Shown here: piece by piece, positions 53,808 to 60,799 of the stretch
Numbering within the stretch: the first letter of the stretch is position 1
Layout of the letters: every line of letters begins with the position of its first letter
Assembly (NCBI GenBank): GCA_965146665.1
Contig: CBCTHE010000013.1
Location: forward strand, 9,689-73,688
From: Ructibacterium sp965146665
GTDB lineage: Bacteria; Bacillota; Clostridia; Monoglobales; Monoglobaceae
Direction: 5' to 3'
DNA length: 64,000 nt
Translations under genes and position numbers: made by a program
The notes under the pieces: generated by a model
The model's input: only the letters and a program-made list of their open reading frames with translations
Told to the model about the DNA's origin: nothing
The model's database searches: none

Positions 53808-55418
53808 ATGCTGACCAACACCTATCAGGGAAAGATCAAACCGGCGTTCTTTGACCGGATGACAGAGCAGTTCCGGCGCTATCGGGAACACAAACAGCTT
53901 TTTGACCGGCGGATTATCGAGAACAACCGCTGGTTCAAATCCCGGTATCAGGGGGAGCGGGACGGGGAAATGCCCGCGCCCACCACGCCGTATCTGTTCA
54001 ATGCCATTGCCAACAAGCATGCGGACGCCATGGACAACTATCCCGCGCCCAATATTTTGGAGCGCAGGGAGGAGGACCGGGAGCTGGCGGAAACCTTTAC
54101 CCGAATCCTGCCCATTCAGCTGGATCTGTGCAATTTTCGGAATACCTACAGCAGGGCGTGGTGGTATAAGCTGAAAAACGGTGCCGCCTGCTATGGGGTG
54201 TTCTTCAATCCACAGCTCCGGGGCGGGCTGGGTGAGATTGACATCCGAAAGATTGACCTGCTGAATCTCTTTTGGGAGCCGGGGGTCACAGACATTCAGG
54301 ACAGCCGCTTCGTGTTCCTCACAGCCCTTGCGGACCCGGAGGAGCTCAAGGCACAGTATCCGAAATGCGCCTCCCAGCTCTCCGGACAGTCCGATTTGGA
54401 GATACAGACCTATGACGATATGCAGAATACGGCAAACGGTGACCAGCACCGGGATAAGGTGCTGGTGGTGGACTGCTATTACAAAAAACAGCGGGGCGGA
54501 ATCCAGACCGTGGAGCTGGTAAAGTTCTGCGGCAGTTTGATTCTGGACGCTTCGGAGGATAGGGGAAGCCAGGGTCTGTACGCCCATGGGAAATATCCCT
54601 TTGTTCTTGATGTCATGTATCCGGACGAGGACAGCCCCGTGGGCTTTGGACTGGTGGACATCATCAAAAGTCCGCAGCTCTACATTGACCGGCTGGACGG
54701 GCTCATCAGCCGCAATGCCCTGATCGCGGGCAAAACGCGGTTCATGATTAAGGACAACGGCGGCTTGAACGAATATGAGCTCTCGGACCTCTCAAAGGAT
54801 ATCATCCATGTGGCGGGGGCCGTGGGGGATGAAAATATCCGGGAACTGCAGGCCAAGCCTTTGCACAGCTATATCATCCAGCACCGGCAGAATAAAATAG
54901 AGGAGCTGAAGGAGGTGGCGGGCAACCGAGACTTCCAGCAGGGGGAAACTACCGGCGGCGTCACCGCCTATTCCGCCATTGTGGCGCTGCAGCAGGCCGG
55001 GGAAAAGCTGAGCCGTGATATGATCGCGGAGGGGTATAATGCCTATAAGGAAATTATCTATCTGTGCATGGAGCTGATGCGGCAGTTCTATGACCAGCCG
55101 CGCTCCTACCGGGTGGAGGACCCGGACGGCGGCCGCGCCTATATCCGGTTCTCCAACCGGGATTGGCGGGAGGATTGCAAACATCGGTCTGTTGCGCTGG
55201 ATGTGGCGGTCAGCGCGGAAAAAAACAATCCCTACAGCAGGATTGCGCAGAATCAAACGCTGACCGATCTATGGAAAATGGGAGTATTTCAGCCAGAAGC
55301 CGCGCCGGCGGCGGCACTGCTGCTGGAGGGCATGTATCTGGACGGAAAGGAAAAACTGCTGGAGGGAATCCGAAAAAATCAGGAGGCCGCTGCCGCGGCG
55401 CAGCAACGGGGTGTATAA
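53808..55418 (+). CDS. phage portal protein
   Basis: 536 residues from the ATG at 53808 behind AGAGGAGGAAG. Start IKPAFFDRMTEQFRRYREHK, then FNAIANKHADAMDNYPAPN, IDLLNLFWEPGVTDIQDSRF and a helical C-terminus (TTGGVTAYSAIVALQQAGEK) fit a portal protein, the dodecameric ring through which DNA enters the capsid. The frame is intact. Normally it follows the large terminase; here it precedes the repressor, and no protease or capsid gene follows. Confidence 0.8.
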   Translation: MLTNTYQGKIKPAFFDRMTEQFRRYREHKQLFDRRIIENNRWFKSRYQGERDGEMPAPTTPYLFNAIANKHADAMDNYPAPNILERREEDRELAETFTRILPIQLDLCNFRNTYSRAWWYKLKNGAACYGVFFNPQLRGGLGEIDIRKIDLLNLFWEPGVTDIQDSRFVFLTALADPEELKAQYPKCASQLSGQSDLEIQTYDDMQNTANGDQHRDKVLVVDCYYKKQRGGIQTVELVKFCGSLILDASEDRGSQGLYAHGKYPFVLDVMYPDEDSPVGFGLVDIIKSPQLYIDRLDGLISRNALIAGKTRFMIKDNGGLNEYELSDLSKDIIHVAGAVGDENIRELQAKPLHSYIIQHRQNKIEELKEVAGNRDFQQGETTGGVTAYSAIVALQQAGEKLSRDMIAEGYNAYKEIIYLCMELMRQFYDQPRSYRVEDPDGGRAYIRFSNRDWREDCKHRSVALDVAVSAEKNNPYSRIAQNQTLTDLWKMGVFQPEAAPAAALLLEGMYLDGKEKLLEGIRKNQEAAAAAQQRGV

Positions 55419-55488
55419 GTATGGACGGGCCGCCCGCAAAGGCGGGATTTGACCGGAACAGCCGAAGCGCGGTTCTGCCGTGAGGGAT

Positions 55489-56202
55489 TTACAGCAGGAC
55501 CTTGCCGTGGATGGTCAGAGTATCGGAGGATGTCAGCAGGATGGGGGCATAGGCTTTGTTCATGGAAACCAGCTTTGGCATACCGGCACGGTTGTCCCAC
55601 ATTTTGCAGAAGCTCTCCCCATTGTATGTAAAAATCCCGATTTCCCCCGGCTCCAGTTCTGTCTGCTGGTGGACGAAGACGATGTCGCCGTCGTGAATCA
55701 GGGGTTCCATGCTGTCGCCGGAAATATGCAGGGCAAAGGTCGCCTCGTCAGGCGCCTCCAGCTCCCGTATCTCCGCGTCCTGATCGTCCAGATAATTCCC
55801 GCGTCCGGCCGTTGTGGCCTGTGTATACAGAAGAATCCGCCGCATCCGGCGAAAGGTATGCAGCCCCCGGACCGGACTGTTGTTGTACTCGAACTCCAGA
55901 CAATTCCGGACCGCGTCCTGACTGCGTTTGGGCAGGGCCAGCATCTTTTTAATAAACACCGGGTCCAGCTCCTCGCGGGTCAGGCCTGTTCCGGGATCCG
56001 GCAGAAAAAACGCGGCAATGTCCCTAATCTCATATTTCTGGCACAGGCGCAGGAACACCTCAACAGAGGGTTCCCCCAGGCCGGTTTCCCATGCGCTGAA
56101 GGTGGACTGGCCGATTCCCAGCCATTGGTACACATCCTTCTGGGTCAGGCCCGCGGCCTTCCGGGCGTCCTGCAGTCTTTTACTGATATGCGCATTTGCC
56201 AT
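55489..56202 (-). CDS. XRE/S24-type phage repressor (CI/LexA-like, self-cleaving)
   Basis: 237 residues from the ATG at 56202 (AGAGGTGATTGAA upstream). N-terminal XRE helix-turn-helix (AGLTQKDVYQWLGIGQSTFS), linker, and a C-terminal S24 peptidase domain with ISGDSMEPLI (nucleophile S164) and SFCKMW (general base K200). A132-G133 lies at the right distance upstream for autocleavage. It should hold the plus-strand promoter at 56283 silent until DNA damage. It is convergent with the portal gene. Confidence 0.88.
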   Translation of the reverse strand: MANAHISKRLQDARKAAGLTQKDVYQWLGIGQSTFSAWETGLGEPSVEVFLRLCQKYEIRDIAAFFLPDPGTGLTREELDPVFIKKMLALPKRSQDAVRNCLEFEYNNSPVRGLHTFRRMRRILLYTQATTAGRGNYLDDQDAEIRELEAPDEATFALHISGDSMEPLIHDGDIVFVHQQTELEPGEIGIFTYNGESFCKMWDNRAGMPKLVSMNKAYAPILLTSSDTLTIHGKVLL

Positions 56203-56222
56203 TTCAATCACCTCTGTAAGCA

Positions 56223-56251
56223 AGTATAACATAAATCCTGATATAAGGCAA
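56223..56251 (-). promoter_or_regulatory. sigma-A promoter of the repressor gene
   Basis: Minus-strand TTGCCT (56246-56251), 17 bp, TATACT (56223-56228). Confidence 0.65.
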
Positions 56252-56282
56252 TATATAAAACAAAATAAATGTTATGATGGAC

Positions 56283-56310
56283 TTGACAAACAATAAGATT
56301 GTTGTATAAT
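56283..56310 (+). promoter_or_regulatory. repressed phage promoter with operator in its spacer
   Basis: TTGACA (56283-56288), 16 bp, TATAAT (56305-56310). The spacer contains AACAAT-AAG-ATTGTT (56289-56303), a perfect 6-3-6 inverted repeat. A similar weaker repeat (CAAATCATATTGTTG) lies at about 56320-56335. Confidence 0.75.
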
Positions 56311-56379
56311 ACAGATATACAAATCATATTGTTGGGGCCAATGGCAAAAGCGGTGCGTGCTATGGCGGAAAGGAGAGAA

Positions 56380-56574
56380 ATGACACATCCTGACATTGTG
56401 AGAATGGAACGGCTTGGCTGTCTTAACCCCGAGGCTCCGGTCCAGTGGATCGGCACCTGCCAATACTGCGGCGCGGAGCTGTATGACGACGGCCTGGCAA
56501 TGGTTGAGAGTACGGACGGCAGATTCTGTGATCTGGACTGCTGTCATGGATATTACGAGATACACAGCACTTAA
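56380..56574 (+). CDS. small zinc-finger-like phage protein
   Basis: 64 residues from the ATG at 56380 behind AAAGGAGAGAA; an earlier ATG at 56341 has no ribosome binding site. Four clustered cysteines (CQYCG and CDLDCC) suggest a zinc ribbon. First gene under the repressed promoter. Function unknown; similar tiny proteins occur in the early regions of Clostridial prophages. Confidence 0.65.
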   Translation: MTHPDIVRMERLGCLNPEAPVQWIGTCQYCGAELYDDGLAMVESTDGRFCDLDCCHGYYEIHST

Positions 56575-56610
56575 TGCGGCCCAAACTGCCGCAAAAACAA
56601 AAGAAAATGG

Positions 56611-56702
56611 GTGATCGTGTGAAAAAAACACAGGATGTCTCCGGCGCGCGAATCGCCGCGATACGCCTTATCTGCCCGCAATAAGGCGTTGGCGTGTTTT
56701 TC
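56611..56702 (+). promoter_or_regulatory. long stem-loop between early phage genes
   Basis: GAAAAAAACAC pairs with GTGTTTTTC at the ends, and CGCCTTA/TAAGGCG forms an inner stem. The T run makes it terminator-like; it could be an attenuator within the early operon. Confidence 0.4.
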
Positions 56703-56739
56703 ATTACGATTTGCGGGCGGAAAGGATACGGCGATTATT

Positions 56740-57141
56740 ATGAAATTGACAAACGATGAGGCGGTAAAGAAATGGATGCGCGGTCTGCCGCTGATGAAAA
56801 AAGAACTTGAGATGAAAATTGCGTTTTACATGGATTTGGCCCGGGAGGTCAGAAAGCTGGGCGAGGCAGGAGAAAAACGGCTGACGGCATATATGGCGCA
56901 GATCGAACAGCTTCAGGATCGAATCAAAGGCCTGGCACGGGATATGGAGCGGCTTTTGGACCAGCTTGATCCGGATGAGAGGATGATACTCACCGCCCGG
57001 TATGTCCGCCGCCTGCTTTGGGACGCCATGGAATTCCATGTGTATTTCAGCCGGCGGCAGGCCATCCGTATACATAACCGGGCTGTCAAAAAGCTGGTGG
57101 GCGCCCAGGTGGGAGGCGGGGAAGATGCCCCGGGCGCGTGA
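56740..57141 (+). CDS. DUF1492-like phage late-transcription regulator
   Basis: 133 residues from the ATG at 56740; the ribosome binding site is weak and distant (GGAAAGG). A helical first half (KKELEMKIAFYMDLAREVRK) is followed by a sigma region 4-like part: LDPDERMILTARYVRRLLWD and SRRQAIRIHNRAVKKL. This layout is that of ArpU/DUF1492-type proteins lying just before phage packaging genes and activating late transcription. It overlaps the next gene. Confidence 0.65.
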   Translation: MKLTNDEAVKKWMRGLPLMKKELEMKIAFYMDLAREVRKLGEAGEKRLTAYMAQIEQLQDRIKGLARDMERLLDQLDPDERMILTARYVRRLLWDAMEFHVYFSRRQAIRIHNRAVKKLVGAQVGGGEDAPGA

Positions 57142-57352
57142 GACGCGGCCGCGGGACGGCGGCACTGAACAGTATGCAGGGCTGGAACAGGCCGCCGCCA
57201 AGCTGCGGGAGCTTCTCAACTGCGGCAACGAACGGGTGGAACTGTCCGCGGCAAAGGAGATCCTGGCCATGGCCGAAACCGAGGCGGCAAAGCGTGCCCG
57301 GGAACAGGAGGGCACCATGCGGATGGAGGTGGAGATCCGGATTGCGGAATGA
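57125..57352 (+). CDS. possible small terminase subunit or packaging-associated protein
   Basis: 75 residues from the ATG at 57125 behind GGGAGGCGGGG, overlapping the previous gene by 17 bp. Helical, charged sequence (LEQAAAKLRELLNCGNERVE, SAAKEILAMAETEAAKRARE). Position directly before the large terminase suggests a small terminase role, but it is shorter than usual and no HTH is visible. Confidence 0.5.
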   Translation: MPRARETRPRDGGTEQYAGLEQAAAKLRELLNCGNERVELSAAKEILAMAETEAAKRAREQEGTMRMEVEIRIAE

Positions 57353-57379
57353 TACAGTGCAGAACAGGGGGGCGGTGCT

Positions 57380-58780
57380 GTGGAGAATCTGAAGCTCAGT
57401 CTGGAGCTGACCAGTACGCAAAAACAATTTATGGATGCGGATGCGGACGAGGTGCTGTTCGGCGGCGCGGCCGGTGGCGGTAAATCCTATGGACAGCTGG
57501 CGGACGCGCTGCTGTTTGCGCTCCGGTATCCCAAGAGCCGCCAGCTGATCCTCCGGCGCACCTTCCCGGAGCTGGAGCATTCCATCATCTTTACCTCCCT
57601 GCAGTTCTATCCCAAGAGGGCGGCCAGTTACCGGGCCGCGGCACACACCTGGGAATTCCTGAATGGGTCGCGCGTTGAGTTTGGCTGCTGTGCGGCGGAA
57701 AAGGATGTGCTCCGGTATCAGGGGGCGGAGTATGATGTGATCCGCTTTGATGAGCTGACCCACTTCACCGAGGCGCAGTATACCTATCTGCACTCCCGGG
57801 TGCGGGGCGTAAATCCCTTCCCCAAGCAGGTGAAATCCAGCACCAATCCCGGCGGTCCCGGGCACGCCTGGGTAAAGGAGCGGTTCATTGACGGCCGCCG
57901 GCCCGGGGAGCTGTGCCGGGATGAAAAGACGGGCAGTACCCGGATATTCATCCCCTCGCTGGTACAGGACAATGTTTTTCTCATGCGCGCGGACCGGGGG
58001 TATCTCCGGCGGCTGGAACAGCTGCCGGAGGCGGAGAAAAAAGCCCTGCTCTACGGGCAATGGGATATTTTTGACGGTCAGGTGTTCACGGAATGGAGAA
58101 ATGACCCGGCGGGAAAACAGACCCGGCAGTGGACCCACGTGATCGCGCCCTTTGACATTCCCCGGACTTGGCGGAGGTTCCGGACCTTTGACTTTGGCTA
58201 TGCCAAGCCTTTTGCCGTGTCATGGTTCGCGGTGGACCACGACGGCCGGGCCTATAATTACCGGGAGCTCTATGGCTGTACCGGAGAGCCGGACACAGGC
58301 GTGCGCTGGACCGCACAGCAGATCGCGCAGGAGATCCGTGCGGCGGAGGACCGAGAGGAACGGGGCCTGACAGTCACGGGCTATGCGGATCCGGCCATCT
58401 GGAACAGCACAGGCTCCGGGGAGGGGAGCATTGCGGAGATGATGGAAAAATGCGGCGTATATTTCGAGCGCGGCAAAAACGGCCGCCTGGCTGGAAAGAT
58501 GCAGGTTCATTACCGGCTTGCCTTTGACAGCGCGGGCTATCCCATGCTGTATGTATTCGACACCTGCCGCCACATGATCCGAACCCTGCCGCAGCTCCGG
58601 TATGACCCGGTGCGCCCGGAGGATGTGGACACCCGGCAGGAGGATCATCTCTATGACGCGCTCAAGTATTTTCTCATGAGCGATCCTCTGCCGCCCAGGA
58701 TACTGCAAAGCGCCGGAACCCCGCCGTATCACCCCCTGGCGGAGGAACAGCTCCGCGGATACGGGCGGTTTATTCTATGA
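57380..58780 (+). CDS. phage terminase large subunit
   Basis: 466 residues from a GTG at 57380 (GGGGGGCGG upstream). ATPase: Walker A GGAAGGGKS (28-36) and Walker B VIRFDE with D124-E125. Nuclease: FDFGYAKPF with D271, the later GYADPAIW aspartate, and a C-terminal acidic DHLYDALKYF segment with its aspartate. Reading frame complete. The enzyme cuts and pumps phage DNA through the portal. Its normal follower, the portal gene, lies instead 4 kb upstream; ruvX follows directly. Confidence 0.92.
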   Translation: MENLKLSLELTSTQKQFMDADADEVLFGGAAGGGKSYGQLADALLFALRYPKSRQLILRRTFPELEHSIIFTSLQFYPKRAASYRAAAHTWEFLNGSRVEFGCCAAEKDVLRYQGAEYDVIRFDELTHFTEAQYTYLHSRVRGVNPFPKQVKSSTNPGGPGHAWVKERFIDGRRPGELCRDEKTGSTRIFIPSLVQDNVFLMRADRGYLRRLEQLPEAEKKALLYGQWDIFDGQVFTEWRNDPAGKQTRQWTHVIAPFDIPRTWRRFRTFDFGYAKPFAVSWFAVDHDGRAYNYRELYGCTGEPDTGVRWTAQQIAQEIRAAEDREERGLTVTGYADPAIWNSTGSGEGSIAEMMEKCGVYFERGKNGRLAGKMQVHYRLAFDSAGYPMLYVFDTCRHMIRTLPQLRYDPVRPEDVDTRQEDHLYDALKYFLMSDPLPPRILQSAGTPPYHPLAEEQLRGYGRFIL

Positions 58781-58826
58781 GCAGAATTTTCCTTAGAGAA
58801 AATACGGAAATTCACGGGAAACAGGG

Positions 58827-58855
58827 TTGATTATTCAATCGAACTGTGGTACAAT
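58827..58855 (+). promoter_or_regulatory. sigma-A promoter of ruvX
   Basis: TTGATT (58827-58832), 17 bp, TACAAT (58850-58855). Confidence 0.7.
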
Positions 58856-58890
58856 ACGTCGTATACGATAAGAGAATCTGAGGTAAGATT

Positions 58891-59301
58891 ATGCGGATAC
58901 TGGGCATTGATTTTGGCGACAGCCGGACTGGCTTTGCCGTGTCAGACCCCCTTGGTTTCGGCGCGCGCACACTGGCCCCCTGCAAGGAGAAGAATATGGT
59001 TAAGGTGGCCGGCCGCGCAGCCGAGCTCGCAAAGGAAAACGGGGCGGAGCTGATTGTCCTGGGGTTTCCCAGGAACATGAATGGCTCTGTGGGGCCCCGG
59101 GGCAAAAAGACCAAAGCCTTTGCGGCCCTGCTGGAGGAACGGCTGGACATTCCGGTCCGGCTGTGGGACGAGCGGCTGACGACCGTCTCGGCACACCTGC
59201 TGATGAATGAGACCAACACCAGAGGCCAGAAACGGAAGGACAGCGTGGACAGTATCTCTGCCGCATATATTCTGCAGTCTTATCTTGACAGTCTAAAATG
59301 A
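58891..59301 (+). CDS. ruvX: Holliday junction resolvase-like protein RuvX (YqgF)
   Basis: 136 residues, RNase H-like fold: ILGIDFGDSRTGFAVSDPLG with D7, the middle IVLGFPRNMNGSVGPRG, and VRLWDERLTTVSA plus KDSVDSISAAYILQSYL with acidic catalytic residues. The family takes part in rRNA 5'-end processing and in recombination. It forms a pair with the DUF1292 gene, as in many Firmicutes. Confidence 0.93.
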   Translation: MRILGIDFGDSRTGFAVSDPLGFGARTLAPCKEKNMVKVAGRAAELAKENGAELIVLGFPRNMNGSVGPRGKKTKAFAALLEERLDIPVRLWDERLTTVSAHLLMNETNTRGQKRKDSVDSISAAYILQSYLDSLK

Positions 59302-59314
59302 GGAGGAGTGCATC

Positions 59315-59599
59315 ATGGCTGAATTGCCCGAGAATCCACATCTGGTTGATTTGATTGACGAGAATGGAGAGACGGTTACCTTTGAACACCTTGATACCGT
59401 ACAGTACAAGAACAGGGATTATATCATCTGTATCCCCTATGATGACGAGGAAGAGGTCGCCACAGAAGTCGTTATTTTTCAGATCAATAAGGAAAAGGAA
59501 GAGGATTGCCTGGAACAGGTAGAAGATTCGGGAATTTTGTCCGCAGTCTATGATCTGTTCAAGGACCGCAATGCGGATATGTTTGACTTTGAGGATTGA
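59315..59599 (+). CDS. DUF1292-family protein (YrzB-like)
   Basis: 94 acidic residues, start behind GAGGAGTGC: TVTFEHLDTVQYKNRDYIIC and a second half EEVATEVVIFQINKE typical of DUF1292. It lies 13 bp after ruvX, the conserved Firmicutes order (yrrK-yrzB). Function unknown. Confidence 0.9.
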   Translation: MAELPENPHLVDLIDENGETVTFEHLDTVQYKNRDYIICIPYDDEEEVATEVVIFQINKEKEEDCLEQVEDSGILSAVYDLFKDRNADMFDFED

Positions 59600-59630
59600 T
59601 CGCATGCTTTTGTTTTCCAAATGATTTTTC

Positions 59631-59656
59631 AGCCGCGGCTTTCCGCGGCTTTTTTC
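59631..59656 (+). terminator. terminator of ruvX-DUF1292
   Basis: AGCCGCGG, CTTT, CCGCGGCT, T6. Confidence 0.85.
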
Positions 59657-59668
59657 ATGCGTAAACAG

Positions 59669-59697
59669 TTGACTTGTATGGAAAAGCATGCTATAGT
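59669..59697 (+). promoter_or_regulatory. sigma-A promoter of the zinc-ribbon membrane protein gene
   Basis: TTGACT (59669-59674), 17 bp, TATAGT (59692-59697). Confidence 0.7.
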
Positions 59698-59863
59698 GTA
59701 AAAAAGCTCTGAATTAGAAACAGCGGTCCATGCCAGGAGGCATATAGGGGCCGGAAAACACGTGCCGCCGTCCGGAACCAACCGGCCCGGCGCACAACGA
59801 GGCAGATTTTGTTTTGCTCTTGTATGCCTATGACAGCGCAATATGAAGAAAGAGGCGATACAT

Positions 59864-60718
59864 ATGTATTGTAGAAAATGCGGGACACAGCTCCCGGAGA
59901 ACGCGCGTTTCTGCGGCCGGTGCGGCGCGCGGGCAACCGATCCTGATACGCCGGGACAGCGGAATTATGCGGGTTTTCAGACTCCTCCCGCCGCGGAACC
60001 GGCCGCCGGAGGGAACAGACACCTGCTGGAAACCTGGGGCATGACGGTCACGGCGGCGCTTGCCCTCATTCTGATTTTCTGTAAATGGATCAGCGTTCCG
60101 GTCCTTTCCCTTTTCACGCAGGGACAGATCCGGTTCTCCCTGTTCCAGGCAGCGGATCTTGGCAGTATGCTTGCGCAGATTGGGGTGACAGGCGGCGGTG
60201 TGCCGCTTGCATTGGTCTTTATTCTCACCGGGCTTGTGCTGGCTTTGGTGCTGTGCGTCATGGCTCTGATCGGCGGATGGAGACGGCAGAACCGGGCTGT
60301 AGCCGCGGGACTGACCGGCAGTGCGCTGGGATTTGTCCTGACAGCGGTCGTCATGGCGGCCGTGGGACTGATCCAGTGGAAGCTTAATCACGGCGCGGGC
60401 CGTATGATGCAGGGTTCGGTCTCCCTGACAGCGGCGCCATGGGTGCTTTTGGCCGTATTTGCGGCAAACCTGTTCTTCACGATCCGATACCTTGCCAAGG
60501 AAAAGACCGCCCAATGGATCCCGGTGGTATTCATCAGCGCGCTGGTGGTGCTGGGGATCATGGTGGTGGTCACGCTTGCATTTTTTGTGATTGATCTTTT
60601 TGTGGGATACCGGAATACGCCGCAGAATCAAATTCCATTTCCGGGCGGCGTATTCGACGAATGGAATGCTGGGCCGGAAGGCTCCAGCCCCACGCAGTTC
60701 TGGCATTTTAAACATTAA
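59864..60718 (+). CDS. zinc-ribbon integral membrane protein
   Basis: 284 residues from the ATG at 59864 (AAAGAGGCGATACAT upstream; an ATG at 59843 lacks a site). N-terminal zinc ribbon MYCRKCGTQLPENARFCGRC (C3, C6, C17, C20), a Pro/Ala-rich spacer, then five or so membrane spans and a soluble C-terminal tail rich in Pro, Phe and Gly. Such architectures are common in Clostridia without known function. Confidence 0.7.
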   Translation: MYCRKCGTQLPENARFCGRCGARATDPDTPGQRNYAGFQTPPAAEPAAGGNRHLLETWGMTVTAALALILIFCKWISVPVLSLFTQGQIRFSLFQAADLGSMLAQIGVTGGGVPLALVFILTGLVLALVLCVMALIGGWRRQNRAVAAGLTGSALGFVLTAVVMAAVGLIQWKLNHGAGRMMQGSVSLTAAPWVLLAVFAANLFFTIRYLAKEKTAQWIPVVFISALVVLGIMVVVTLAFFVIDLFVGYRNTPQNQIPFPGGVFDEWNAGPEGSSPTQFWHFKH

Positions 60719-60727
60719 GTGAGAAAA

Positions 60728-60760
60728 AGCCCTCCGGTTCACTGCCGGAGGGCTGTTTTT
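60728..60760. terminator. bidirectional terminator before spoIIE
   Basis: AGCCCTCCGG, TTCACTG, CCGGAGGGCT with A run on the left and T5 on the right; shared by two converging genes. Confidence 0.85.
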
Positions 60761-60799
60761 GCTTTAGGGACTGGCTGGATCCAGCCGCCTCTGCCGCGC

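Noticed and set aside
52910..58780. A complete inducible prophage
   Set aside because: No integrase, att sites, capsid, head protease, tail tube or lysis genes are found in the block.
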